The position numbers and the translations under genes were made by a program. From the NCBI GenBank assembly GCA_022821645.1, contig JAJEDE010000003.1, positions 52,952 to 116,951 of the forward strand: a stretch of 64,000 nucleotides of DNA, in the 5' to 3' direction. Every line of letters starts with the position of its first letter. Position 1 is the first letter of the stretch. Positions 13,176 through 22,440 of this stretch are shown here, piece by piece. The notes under the pieces are model-generated. The model made no database searches and was not told the DNA's origin. It worked only from the letters and a program-made list of their open reading frames with translations. This DNA comes from Chloroflexota bacterium. Lineage in GTDB: Bacteria > Chloroflexota > UBA11872.

Positions 13176-14113
13176 CAGTGCGTTCCTGTCAGCAAGAGGT
13201 AGAGGATGGCCATGCGCACGGCCACTCCGTTGGTTACCTGTTCGGTGATCACCGACTGCTCGCCGTAGGCGACGTCGGACGAGATTTCGATGCCCTGGTT
13301 CATGGGACCCGGGTGCATGAGCAATACCTGGCGGTCGGCGCGACGAAGGCGGGCAGGCGTGATGCCCCAGCGTCGCGCGTATTCGCGGAGATCGGGCAGC
13401 AGGCCGCCGGCCATGCGCTCCTTTTGGATGCGAAGAGCCATCACCACGTCGGCGCCATCAATGGCGCGGTCAAGGTCGTACTCCACGCGCACCATGCCGT
13501 CGCCGTTCAGCAGGTTGCCGAAGTCGGGCGGTAGCACGGTGGGCGGTCCGCTGAGGTAGACGTGCGCACCCATGCGGGCGAAGGCCCAGATGTCAGAGCG
13601 GGCGACCCGGCTGTGCAGCATGTCGCCCACGATGACCATCTTCAGACCTTCCAGGTCGCCGGCATGTTCTCGCACCGTGAAGAGGTCCAGCAGCGCCTGG
13701 CTGGGATGGCCGCGCAGGCCATCGCCGGCGTTTACCACCCCGCAGTTGAGGTGGCGCGCGGCCAGGTCTGGCACGCCGGCGCAGGCATGGCGAATGATGA
13801 CCATGTCGGCGCCGAGGGCCTGGATGGTGTGGAACGTGTCGACCAGGGACTCGCCCTTTTCGACGCTGCTACCCGAGGCGGCGACGTTGACGACGTCCGC
13901 GCTTAGCGACTTGCCGGCCAGCTCGAACGAGACGCGGGTGCGGGTGCTGGGCTCGAAGAACATGTTGACGATGGACTTGCCGCGCAGGGTCGGCACCCGC
14001 CGGATGGGGCGATCGAGCACCTGACGCATTGACGCCGCGGTATCGAGGACCGTGTCGAACTCGTCGCGGGAGAAGTCGGCGACATCGATCAGGTGCCTAC
14101 GATGCAGCGGCAT
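13175..14113 (-). CDS. pyrB: Aspartate carbamoyltransferase catalytic subunit
   Basis: MFFEPSTRTRVSFELAGKSLSADVVNVAASGSSVEKGESLVDT; MHPGPMNQGIEI; ATG at 14113. Confidence 0.97.
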   Translation of the reverse strand: MPLHRRHLIDVADFSRDEFDTVLDTAASMRQVLDRPIRRVPTLRGKSIVNMFFEPSTRTRVSFELAGKSLSADVVNVAASGSSVEKGESLVDTFHTIQALGADMVIIRHACAGVPDLAARHLNCGVVNAGDGLRGHPSQALLDLFTVREHAGDLEGLKMVIVGDMLHSRVARSDIWAFARMGAHVYLSGPPTVLPPDFGNLLNGDGMVRVEYDLDRAIDGADVVMALRIQKERMAGGLLPDLREYARRWGITPARLRRADRQVLLMHPGPMNQGIEISSDVAYGEQSVITEQVTNGVAVRMAILYLLLTGTH

Positions 14114-14681
14114 TGGCGACCTCCGGATTGGCGACGATGCGAACGGCGTCTTCGCCATCCAATTCCTCCAAGCACACTTCCACGTTCTCGTAGAGTGCGG
14201 TGGGGATGTTCTTTCCCGCGTAGTCGGCGCGAATGGGCAGTTCGCGGTGCCCGCGGTCCACGACTACGGCCAGCTGGATCGTGCTGGGACGCCCAAAGTC
14301 GGTGAGGGCGTCCAGGGCGGCACGAGTGGACCGTCCCGTGTGGAGCACGTCGTCAACAAGCACGACGTCGCGGCTGGTGACATCGACCGGGATATCGGTT
14401 GGGTGCATGGGCGGCGTCGTGGCGCGGCTGACGAGGTCGTCGCGGTACAGCGAGATGTCGACTGCGCCGGTGGGCACCTGCACGTCCTCGAAGGAGGCAA
14501 CGGCTTCGGCCAGGCGGCGCGCGAGGATGGGACCGGGCCGGGGCACGCCCACGAAGACCAGGTTGGTGGCGCCGCGATTACGTTCGACGATCTCGTGCGC
14601 GATGCGAGTCAACGTCCGACGCAGATCGTCAGCCGACATGACCAAGCGGCCGCCGCCGTTCACCGCCACGTTGCCTCCCAT
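14097..14681 (-). CDS. pyrR: Bifunctional pyr operon regulator / uracil phosphoribosyltransferase
   Basis: ADDLRRTLTRIAHEIVERN; PRPP motif DVVLVDDVLHTGRSTRAALDAL; first gene of pyr operon. Confidence 0.95.
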   Translation of the reverse strand: MGGNVAVNGGGRLVMSADDLRRTLTRIAHEIVERNRGATNLVFVGVPRPGPILARRLAEAVASFEDVQVPTGAVDISLYRDDLVSRATTPPMHPTDIPVDVTSRDVVLVDDVLHTGRSTRAALDALTDFGRPSTIQLAVVVDRGHRELPIRADYAGKNIPTALYENVEVCLEELDGEDAVRIVANPEVANAAAS

Positions 14682-14693
14682 GGCGTTTCGGGC

Positions 14694-14718
14694 AAAAAGA
14701 AAGGGCCCGAAGGGCCCC
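14694..14718 (-). terminator. Intrinsic terminator in the pyr leader (attenuator)
   Basis: Minus-strand GGGGCCC-TTC-GGGCCC followed by TTTCTTTTT; 6 GC pairs, located between the PyrR box and the pyrR start. Confidence 0.85.
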
Positions 14719-14750
14719 TAATCCGCCAGAGACAGCGCGCCGCAAAGTGC

Positions 14751-14784
14751 AGCCTTTCCGCCTCGCTGGACTGGATTAAAGGCT
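14751..14784 (-). promoter_or_regulatory. PyrR-binding loop (anti-antiterminator) in the pyr leader RNA
   Basis: Minus-strand AGCCTTTAATCCAGTCCAGCGAGGCGGAAAGGCT; closing stem AGCCTTT/AAAGGCT; AGTCCAGCGAGGCG matches 13 of 14 positions of the PyrR consensus ARUCCNGNGAGGYU. Confidence 0.88.
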
Positions 14785-14790
14785 GGCAGG

Positions 14791-14796
14791 ATTATA
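14791..14796 (-). promoter_or_regulatory. -10 box (TATAAT) of the pyr operon promoter
   Basis: Minus-strand CGCTATAATCCTGCC, placing the predicted transcript start about 7 nt downstream at the base of the PyrR hairpin; no convincing -35. Confidence 0.6.
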
Positions 14797-14853
14797 GCGA
14801 ATGGCTGCCGCCTGGGCTTGCCTTGGACAGCTCGACGGATGAGCGAGCGTGGT

Positions 14854-15324
14854 CTAGAGGCCCTCGTCGAGGGCGGCGAGCACTTCGTTTACGTGTTCCC
14901 GGGCGTCCACGTCACGGAAGATGCGGCGGACGACGCCGGTGCGGTCCACCAGGAAGGTGCTGCGGCGGAAGCGTTCGCGCGAGAAGGGGCCGAAGCCCTG
15001 CCGCACACGAACGCCGTAGTCCGCGGCCACGGATCCGTCGTCGCTGAGGAGTTCAAAGGCCAGCGAATTTGTCGACTGAAACGTTTTGAGGTCGCCCAGT
15101 TCAGCCTTGGCGATCCCGATCACCGTGGCCCGTACCGAACGAAAGATGTCGCTGGCATCGCGAAACGAGGTTGCGATCTCGGTGTCAGTACCACCTGAAG
15201 CGTCATTGAGGAACAAGAGCACCAGGTTGGCGCGACCACGCCGAGCGAGCAGCGAGAACGACTCGCCTTCCGTGGACGTCAGTTGGAATTCAGGCGCTTG
15301 TACGCCCTCGGACACCGTGGCCAT
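14854..15324 (-). CDS. Peroxiredoxin-like (AhpC/TSA fold) protein lacking cysteine
   Basis: APEFQLTSTEGESFSLLARRGRANLVLLFLNDASGGTDTEIATSFRDASDIF ... AADYGVRVRQGFGPFSRERFRRSTFLVDRTGVVRRIF; no Cys in 156 aa. Confidence 0.8.
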   Translation of the reverse strand: MATVSEGVQAPEFQLTSTEGESFSLLARRGRANLVLLFLNDASGGTDTEIATSFRDASDIFRSVRATVIGIAKAELGDLKTFQSTNSLAFELLSDDGSVAADYGVRVRQGFGPFSRERFRRSTFLVDRTGVVRRIFRDVDAREHVNEVLAALDEGL

Positions 15325-15384
15325 AAGTCTGTCTCCGCCGGGGCGAGATCTTGGCCGCCAGCGTACCGAACGCGGCTGACTGGC

Positions 15385-16680
15385 CTACACCGACGCGAAG
15401 GGGTCTTGCAGGATGATGGCGGCGTCGCGGTGGCGACCGGTGCCGATCAGTCCGAGAGGAATGCCGGTGATCTGGCTGATGGACTCGACGTAGCTGCGGG
15501 CATTCGGCGGCAAATCGTCGAGATCGTTGATCCCTTCGGTCGGGGTCATCCAACCGGGGAACTCCTCGAAGATTGGGCGGGCACGATCGAATCTCCGCGT
15601 ATCGGGCGCCAATTCCGTGCGCTGCCCATCAAGTTCGTAGGCGACCGCGACCTTGATGCGCTCGAGGCCGTCAAGGGCGTCGACCTTGGTCAGGGCCAGC
15701 CAGTCGATGCCGCTGAGGGCAGCGGCGGTGCGCACGGCCACGGCGTCAAACCACCCGCAGCGCCTGGGTCTGCCGGTCGACGCGCCGTACTCGCCGCCGG
15801 CGACTTCCCGCAGATGGGTGCTCGTCTCATCGAATAGCTCAGTTGGAAACGGTCCTTCGCCCACCGACGACGAGAAGGCCTTGGCGACGCCCCAGACCTG
15901 GTCGAGTTCACGCGGCGGAATGCCGGCGCCCACGCAGGCGCCGCCGGCCGACGGACTGGACGAGGTGACGTAGGGGTAGTGGCCCCAGTCAAGGTCGCGC
16001 ATGACGCCAAGCTGGCCTTCGAGCAGGATGCGTCGATCTTCGGCCAGCGCCGCGCCTACGATTGGCAGCGTGTCGACGATGAGCGGCGCGAGCGTCTCGC
16101 CCCACTCGAGGGCCTGATCGATCAGCGCCTGGGGATCCTGCGGCGCGACGCCGTAACCGTTCTCCAATAGCCGGTTCTTGGGTTCCAGGATCGCCGGCAG
16201 CCACTCCTGCAAAAAGTCGGCGTCGAGAAGGTCGCCCATCCGGACGCCGGAACGGGCCGCCTTGTCGGCATAGGCCGGGCCGATGCCGCGGAGCGTGGTG
16301 CCCTGGGCAAGGTCGCCGCGCTGGGCTTCCTCAGCGGCATCAAGCGCCACGTGGTACGGCATCACGGCGTGCGCGCGCTCGGCGATCCAAAAGTTGTCAA
16401 ACGAGAGGCTGGCTCGGGACTGGAGTTCCTCCAATTCCTCAAGCAGGGCCGCCGGGTTGATGACGGTGCCAGGTCCAAGGATGTTCGTGACGTCAGGATT
16501 GAATATCCCGGACGGCGCCAGGTGAAGCGCAAACGTGCCTTGATCGTTGATGACGGTATGGCCGGCGTTGTTTCCGCCTTGAAATCGGATGACCATCTCC
16601 GCGTTTTGAGCGAAGCGGTCGACAACCTTGCCTTTGCCTTCGTCGCCCCATTGGGCGCCAAGGACGGCCACGGTGCTCAT
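15385..16680 (-). CDS. purA: Adenylosuccinate synthase
   Basis: MSTVAVLGAQWGDEGKGKVVDRFAQNAEMVIRFQGGNNAGHTV; ATG at 16680. Confidence 0.97.
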   Translation of the reverse strand: MSTVAVLGAQWGDEGKGKVVDRFAQNAEMVIRFQGGNNAGHTVINDQGTFALHLAPSGIFNPDVTNILGPGTVINPAALLEELEELQSRASLSFDNFWIAERAHAVMPYHVALDAAEEAQRGDLAQGTTLRGIGPAYADKAARSGVRMGDLLDADFLQEWLPAILEPKNRLLENGYGVAPQDPQALIDQALEWGETLAPLIVDTLPIVGAALAEDRRILLEGQLGVMRDLDWGHYPYVTSSSPSAGGACVGAGIPPRELDQVWGVAKAFSSSVGEGPFPTELFDETSTHLREVAGGEYGASTGRPRRCGWFDAVAVRTAAALSGIDWLALTKVDALDGLERIKVAVAYELDGQRTELAPDTRRFDRARPIFEEFPGWMTPTEGINDLDDLPPNARSYVESISQITGIPLGLIGTGRHRDAAIILQDPFASV

Positions 16681-16750
16681 GGAAGCCACCTTCCAGGGGG
16701 CGTGACGGTGTGGGAACGCATAAGTCTCCGTAGTTCTGGGATTGGGGTCG

Positions 16751-18403
16751 TTAGGTGACGGTCTCGGATCTGGATTCCAGCAGTGAAACCGGCTGACGGC
16801 CCTCCGCGTGACGGATTGCCGAGCGAAGCAAGCCGGTAAAGAGCGGATGTGGACGGTTGGGTCGCGAGGCGAATTCAGGATGGAACTGGGAGCCGACGAA
16901 CCAGGGGTGACCCTCAAACTCGATGATCTCGACCAGTTTGCTGTCCGGCGACAGCCCGCTGAAGGTCATGCCTTCGGCACGAAGCAGTCTGCGGTACTTG
17001 TTGTTGAATTCCATGCGGTGGCGGTGACGCTCCCTGATCGAGGGCTGGCCATAGGCCGCGCGTACCAGCGTGCCCTCCACGAGTTCGCACGGCCAGAGGC
17101 CGAGCCGCATGGATCCGCCCATATCGGCCACATCGTAGTACTCGGGCATGGGATGGATGACCGGATGACGAGTGTCCGGGTTGAACTCAATGCTGTCGCA
17201 GTCGTCCGTGCCGAGAACCTTGCGAGCGAACTCAATCACGGCAATCTGCATGCCCAGGCAGAGACCGAGATAGGGAACCTTGTTGACCCGGGCGTAATGT
17301 GCAGCCTGAATCTTGCCTTCGATGCCGCGAGGCCCAAAACCACCGGGCACGATCACCGCGGCCACACCATCCAGCAGATCGGCCGGGTCGCGGTCTTCGA
17401 GATCCTCTGAATCGACCCAGCGAATCACCGGATCGATGCCCAGCGCAATGCCTGAATGGCGAACGGCCTCGATCACGCTGAGGTAGGAGTCCGCCAGCGA
17501 GACGTACTTGCCGACGATGGCCACTTCGAGCTGTGGACGAGGCTCACGCAGCGCAGCGACGATGCCTCGCCACTCGTCGAGATCCGGCTTGGCGTCCGGT
17601 AGCTGCAGGCTCTCGGCGATGAACGTGCCCAGGCCGGCGGCCTCGAGAGCCAGCGGCACTTCGTAGATGGTGTCCACGTCGATATTCGAAATCACGGCAC
17701 GCGCATCGATGTCGGCAAAGAGCGCGATCTTCTCGCGAAGTTCGAGGTTCAGCGGGGCATCGGAGCGGCAAATCACCACATCCGGGTGGATTCCAAGCCC
17801 CCGAAGCTGCGTCACGCTGTGCTGGGTGGGTTTGGTCTTCAGTTCGCCAGTCGCGCCTATGCGCGGCACCAACGTCACGTGCACGTACAGCACGTTTTCG
17901 TCGCCCACCTCGCGGCGCATCTGGCGGAGCGCCTCGACAAACGGAATGTTCTCGATATCGCCCACCGTTCCGCCGACTTCCACAATCACGACGTCAGCGT
18001 CGTGGGTCTTGCCCACGTCGTGGATGCGCGCCTTGATTTCGTCGGTGATGTGGGGAATGACCTGAATGGTTCCACCGAGAAAGTCGCCGCGCCGCTCGCG
18101 GCCGATGACCCGGTCATAGACCCCGCCGGTGGTGAGATTGCTGACCGCGCGGAGGTTCTCGTCGATAAACCGCTCGTAGTGCCCGAGGTCCAGGTCGGTC
18201 TCGGCACCGTCCACGGTCACGAATACCTCGCCGTGCTGGAGCGGGCTCATGGTGCCGGGGTCCACGTTGATATACGGGTCCAGCTTCATCACGGAGACCT
18301 TAAGGGAGCGGCTCTTGAGCAGGCGGCCGATGCTGGCGACGCTGACACCCTTGCCGACGCCGCTGAGCACACCGCCGGTGACGAAAATGAACTTTCGCGC
18401 CAT
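16751..18403 (-). CDS. pyrG: CTP synthase
   Basis: MARKFIFVTGGVLSGVGKGVSVASIGRLLKSRSLKVSVMKLDPYINVDPGTMSPLQHGEVFVTVDGAETDLDLGHYERF; glutaminase GLCLGMQ. Confidence 0.98.
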   Translation of the reverse strand: MARKFIFVTGGVLSGVGKGVSVASIGRLLKSRSLKVSVMKLDPYINVDPGTMSPLQHGEVFVTVDGAETDLDLGHYERFIDENLRAVSNLTTGGVYDRVIGRERRGDFLGGTIQVIPHITDEIKARIHDVGKTHDADVVIVEVGGTVGDIENIPFVEALRQMRREVGDENVLYVHVTLVPRIGATGELKTKPTQHSVTQLRGLGIHPDVVICRSDAPLNLELREKIALFADIDARAVISNIDVDTIYEVPLALEAAGLGTFIAESLQLPDAKPDLDEWRGIVAALREPRPQLEVAIVGKYVSLADSYLSVIEAVRHSGIALGIDPVIRWVDSEDLEDRDPADLLDGVAAVIVPGGFGPRGIEGKIQAAHYARVNKVPYLGLCLGMQIAVIEFARKVLGTDDCDSIEFNPDTRHPVIHPMPEYYDVADMGGSMRLGLWPCELVEGTLVRAAYGQPSIRERHRHRMEFNNKYRRLLRAEGMTFSGLSPDSKLVEIIEFEGHPWFVGSQFHPEFASRPNRPHPLFTGLLRSAIRHAEGRQPVSLLESRSETVT

Positions 18404-18470
18404 GCCGCAACTCACGGGGTGCGTTTGGATGCGGTCAGGCAGCGTGCGGCCCGGTCGCCGGTGACGGCCA

Positions 18471-19094
18471 TCAGGCGGCGCGCGGCGCCAGCACGCGCGT
18501 CGCCACGGGCTCGGGAAGGCTGGACACCGAGACGCTGATGGACGTCTCGGGTGTGGGCTCGGCCTCACTGAGGGCCTTTGCCGCGTTCATCCACGAGATC
18601 CTGCCGTTTTCGGCCCGGCCATACGGGATTACCAGATTGGGTTCGATGCGGTTGACCAGCTTGACGACGCGCTCAACGCCGTCATCGGCACTAACAACCA
18701 GGACCTGTGCGGAACCCAATTCCTCTAGCATTTCGTTGGTCATCTCGGATTTGAGGCTAGCGATCAGGGCTACGGTTACCCGGTCAATGTCGAGCGCGTA
18801 GACGGTGCGGGCGGCCCCGTCGTGGGGGGGCGGGGAGCTTGCAATGCCGTGGAGGTATACGCCGGAAACGTCGTATTCGCCCGGGCCGGCGGCGACATAC
18901 GTGTCGCGTCCATCGTGGTTCGGAAGGACCAATCGTTCAGCGCCGGGCGGCAATTCAGGGTCGGTGAGAGCGACCAGGTCGGCCTTCGGAAAGGTGGATC
19001 TGCGAGTTCGACCGGATGTCTGCGGGTCGGTGACGAGCGCGCCGTCGCGTCCGCGGAATCGAAAGCAACTGCCCCCGATCCACGTGATTTCCAT
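18471..19094 (-). CDS. UlaG-like MBL-fold protein without recognisable metal motifs
   Basis: MEITWIGGSCFRFRGRDGALVTDP ... GPGEYDVSGVYLHGI ... NRIEPNLVIPYG framework of MBL-fold hydrolases. Confidence 0.7.
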   Translation of the reverse strand: MEITWIGGSCFRFRGRDGALVTDPQTSGRTRRSTFPKADLVALTDPELPPGAERLVLPNHDGRDTYVAAGPGEYDVSGVYLHGIASSPPPHDGAARTVYALDIDRVTVALIASLKSEMTNEMLEELGSAQVLVVSADDGVERVVKLVNRIEPNLVIPYGRAENGRISWMNAAKALSEAEPTPETSISVSVSSLPEPVATRVLAPRAA

Positions 19095-19213
19095 GCGCAG
19101 CGCAGGCCCCTACACCTGTCGGACTCCGAAGCGTAGCACGGTGCCAGATCGGCGGCCGTTCCGTGGTCTCTCGCGCTAGAATGGCTAGCCCCTGTGTTGA
19201 GGGGCCTTCTTCT

Positions 19214-20056
19214 ATGGGCACCGTTACTGCAAAGGGGCCTATTGCCCCGGCCCGACACGTCGTAGCCGCCTCGCGCGAACTGCTGACGTACGCCGACCTG
19301 CTGCGGAACCTGGTGGTACGCGACCTGAAAGTTCGCTACCGCGGGTCGGTGCTTGGGTTCGCCTGGGCCCTGCTCAACCCGCTGCTGATGATGGGGGTCT
19401 TCACGCTGGTCTTCCAGGTTCTGGCCAAGACCGACCCGATTGAGCGTTATCCGTTTTTTCTGCTCAGTGCGCTGGTCCCCTGGCTGTTCACGCAGCACGC
19501 CGTGACCACCGCGATGCGCAGCGTCACGTCAAACGCGTTGCTGATCAAGAAGGTCTACTTTCCGCGTGAATTGCTACCGCTGAGCGCGGTGCTGGCCAGC
19601 TTCATCAACTTCGTCCTTGCCTACGTGGTGTTTTGGCTGGTGGCGCTGCCATTTGGCGTTGGGGTGACGCGGACCATGTTGGCGGTGCCGCTGGTAATGC
19701 TGCTGCACCTGGTGTTTGTGCTTGGTCTGGGGTTGCTGCTGGCGACAGTGAACGTGTTTTTCCGCGACACGGAGCACATTGTCGAAGTTGGCATGCTGGC
19801 CTGGTTCTTCCTTACGCCCATCTTTTATGCGATGTCGATCGTCCCGAATAACACGGTGCTGGGCCTGGACATTCACCGATGGGTGTTCATGTTCAATCCG
19901 ATGGCAACGCTTGTTACGGACTACCGCTACGCCTTTATGTGGGGGTTCCCGCCGATCAGGCACACGCTGGTGACGATCGTTACGGCGCTGGCGCTGCTGG
20001 GTGTGGGCTGGTGGATGTTCCGGCGCCTGGCCGGCCGCTTCGCCGAAGAGCTCTAA
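19214..20056 (+). CDS. ABC transporter permease, polysaccharide/O-antigen exporter (Wzm/TagG-like)
   Basis: LLTYADLLRNLVVRDLKVRYRGSVLGFAWALLNPLLMMGVFTLVFQ signature of ABC-2 polysaccharide export permeases; adjacent Wzt-like ATPase. Confidence 0.9.
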   Translation: MGTVTAKGPIAPARHVVAASRELLTYADLLRNLVVRDLKVRYRGSVLGFAWALLNPLLMMGVFTLVFQVLAKTDPIERYPFFLLSALVPWLFTQHAVTTAMRSVTSNALLIKKVYFPRELLPLSAVLASFINFVLAYVVFWLVALPFGVGVTRTMLAVPLVMLLHLVFVLGLGLLLATVNVFFRDTEHIVEVGMLAWFFLTPIFYAMSIVPNNTVLGLDIHRWVFMFNPMATLVTDYRYAFMWGFPPIRHTLVTIVTALALLGVGWWMFRRLAGRFAEEL

Positions 20057-20181
20057 CCCGGATGCGGAATCCCGGCCGACCATGTCGCGCATATCAGCGC
20101 AACCACCCAGGGTCAGATCGGGATTTCCGCGATCCGTTCGTCAGGCAGTTGGAGTCTCAGCGAGTCAGCCTTCAGCCAGGC

Positions 20182-20643
20182 TCAGCGAACAGGGAAGTAG
20201 ATGTCCGTCTGCCATTTCGACGTGTCGGCCTCCGCGCCCGGGTCGGTGACGTAGACCTCCCAGGGCGCGCCGGCGGGTTGGAGGCCCTGCGTCTCCATCC
20301 ACTCCGTCAGTGCCGACCACGTCTGCGGGAGGTTGTCGTACGGTCCAAAATGCGAGACCGTAGCCGCAGTTCCGGCCGGCAACTCGCCGGCCTGGATGCG
20401 TCCCTTGCCCTCAATGGCCGACGCCACAGGCATTCCGCACTCAAGATCGACCGAGCCGCCATCCATCGAGTGGTAGCGCGAGAAGGGCATTCCAGCGGGC
20501 TGCTGGCCGCTTTGCTGGATGTACCCGTACACCTCTCCGAACAACGCCCCCATGAGTTCGCTGAGTTCGTCCATGGTGCTGGTGGCTCGGATTCCCAGGA
20601 TGGGCTGGGATTCAACCTGTCGTGTCTCGAACTTCAGCGACAT
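20182..20643 (-). CDS. GyrI-like small-molecule-binding domain protein
   Basis: MSLKFETRQVESQPILGIRATSTMDEL ... AGELPAGTAATVSHFGPYDNLPQTWSALTEWMETQGLQPAGAPWEVYVTDPG. Confidence 0.78.
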   Translation of the reverse strand: MSLKFETRQVESQPILGIRATSTMDELSELMGALFGEVYGYIQQSGQQPAGMPFSRYHSMDGGSVDLECGMPVASAIEGKGRIQAGELPAGTAATVSHFGPYDNLPQTWSALTEWMETQGLQPAGAPWEVYVTDPGAEADTSKWQTDIYFPVR

Positions 20644-20733
20644 CGCGCCTCGCTCCCGGTCAGTAGCCAACCGCGAGCCGGTCAGTCTCGGCGTCAGGCT
20701 GGCATAGGTCGACGATCGGAAGTCAGAGTCTAA

Positions 20734-22440
20734 ATGCCTTCCGCCATCGAACTTCGCGGGGTTCGCAAGCGCTTCAGGATCCGGCATGAGGCCGCGCGCT
20801 CGTGGCAAGGCATGGCCCTGGCGCTGCTTGGTCGCCGACGGATTCAGCACGAAGAGTTCTGGGCGCTCGACGGGGTTGACCTGGACGTGTCCACGGGTGA
20901 AACGCTGGGCATCATCGGCCCAAACGGCTCGGGTAAGACCACGATACTCAAGCTGCTGGCACGCACGATTGAGCCGACGACCGGCGACGTGGTCGCGCGC
21001 GGCAAGGTATTCGGTCTGCTGGAACTCGGCGCCGGCATGCATCCGGATCTGACCGGGCGGGAGAACATCTTCCTTAACGGCTCGTTCCTGGGCATCGAGC
21101 GTCAGGAAATGCGGCAGCTCTACGACCGCATCGTGGCCTTTGCCGAATTGGACCGCTTTATCGACACGCCGGTTCGCCACTACTCATCGGGCATGTTCAT
21201 GCGGCTCGGGTTCTCGATCGCGATCAACGTCGATCCGGACATCTTGCTGATCGACGAAGTTCTCGCGGTCGGTGACGCGCGGTTCACCGCGAAATGCTAT
21301 GAGGCGCTGGCGGAAATCAAGGCTCGCGGTCGCACGCTGGTCTTCGTGTCCCACGATCCAATCCAGGTGCGCCGCTTTTGCGACCGTGTGCTGTGGATCG
21401 ACCGGGGGAAGATCCAGGCGCTGGGTGACCCGCGCGATGTGATCCAACAATACTTGCAGCACATGCGCGGTTCCGCTGCGTCGACGTCTGCCGAACAGAA
21501 TGCACCAGCGCCGGATCTGGGCGGCGAGACGCTGCAGATCCGCGCGGCCACAGTCGCTGACGGCTCAACCGGAGTCGAGAGCTACGCCTTTCTGCCGGGC
21601 GGCGTGCTGCGGCTGCAGCTGGAGCTGGCGTCGAACGCCTACCTGGACGACGTGGTGGTTGGCTGCGCGGTTCGACGCAGCGACGGACTGCTCATGCACG
21701 AAACCTCCACCGCGCCGACACTTGGGCCGACCGCGGTGCAGCCCGGCCGAACGCGGGTTGAGTGCTCGCTGGGTCCACTGCCTCTGGGGCCGGGAAGCTA
21801 CCAGCTGTCGCTTGGAGTCTGGCCCTTCGAGAATCGTCGACGCCCGTACCACATGTGGCCTGAGGCCATCACGCTATTTGTTGGCAAGGCGACGGCCGCG
21901 CAGCGCGGGGTGGCCGTGGTGCCGTCGCAGTGGCGGGTAGACGTCGCTCCGCCCAACGGCGAATTGACGCCCACCTTGGCGCCGGTGGCCCAGCCGGACA
22001 TGCTCACGGAGGACGCGGGACCCTTCTGGACATCGCCCCCCGAGGAGCTTGTGATGGGCGCGCGCGAAGCGGAATGGCTGGGCGAGGGCTGGTTCCCAGC
22101 CGAGAACTGGCCACCTCACGTGCGGTGGACCAGCGAGCGCGCCGTGGCGTACCTCCAGCAGGACGTCGGTCAGGGATCGCTGATCCTGTCCGCCTGCCGT
22201 CCGCTGCATGGCCGGGCACAAGCCGAAGGCCGGGTACGCCTGAACGGACTTCACATTGCCACCTTTCAGTTCCACGGCATGGACTTTGAGGATGTTGTGG
22301 TTCCCCTGGATCCCGTGACATCGCCGACGTCGCACGAGCTTGTCATCGAAGTCGACGACGCCCTGGTTCCGGCCGAGGTTGGCCTGGACACGGACACCCG
22401 CCCGCTCGGCATTGCCGTGCGCTCGATCCGGGTGGAATGA
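20734..22440 (+). CDS. ABC transporter ATP-binding protein (Wzt-like) with extended C-terminal beta-sandwich region
   Basis: Walker A GPNGSGKT, signature YSSGMFMRL, Walker B ILLIDEVLAVGD; long non-ATPase C-terminus with carbohydrate-binding-like sequence. Confidence 0.92.
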   Translation: MPSAIELRGVRKRFRIRHEAARSWQGMALALLGRRRIQHEEFWALDGVDLDVSTGETLGIIGPNGSGKTTILKLLARTIEPTTGDVVARGKVFGLLELGAGMHPDLTGRENIFLNGSFLGIERQEMRQLYDRIVAFAELDRFIDTPVRHYSSGMFMRLGFSIAINVDPDILLIDEVLAVGDARFTAKCYEALAEIKARGRTLVFVSHDPIQVRRFCDRVLWIDRGKIQALGDPRDVIQQYLQHMRGSAASTSAEQNAPAPDLGGETLQIRAATVADGSTGVESYAFLPGGVLRLQLELASNAYLDDVVVGCAVRRSDGLLMHETSTAPTLGPTAVQPGRTRVECSLGPLPLGPGSYQLSLGVWPFENRRRPYHMWPEAITLFVGKATAAQRGVAVVPSQWRVDVAPPNGELTPTLAPVAQPDMLTEDAGPFWTSPPEELVMGAREAEWLGEGWFPAENWPPHVRWTSERAVAYLQQDVGQGSLILSACRPLHGRAQAEGRVRLNGLHIATFQFHGMDFEDVVVPLDPVTSPTSHELVIEVDDALVPAEVGLDTDTRPLGIAVRSIRVE

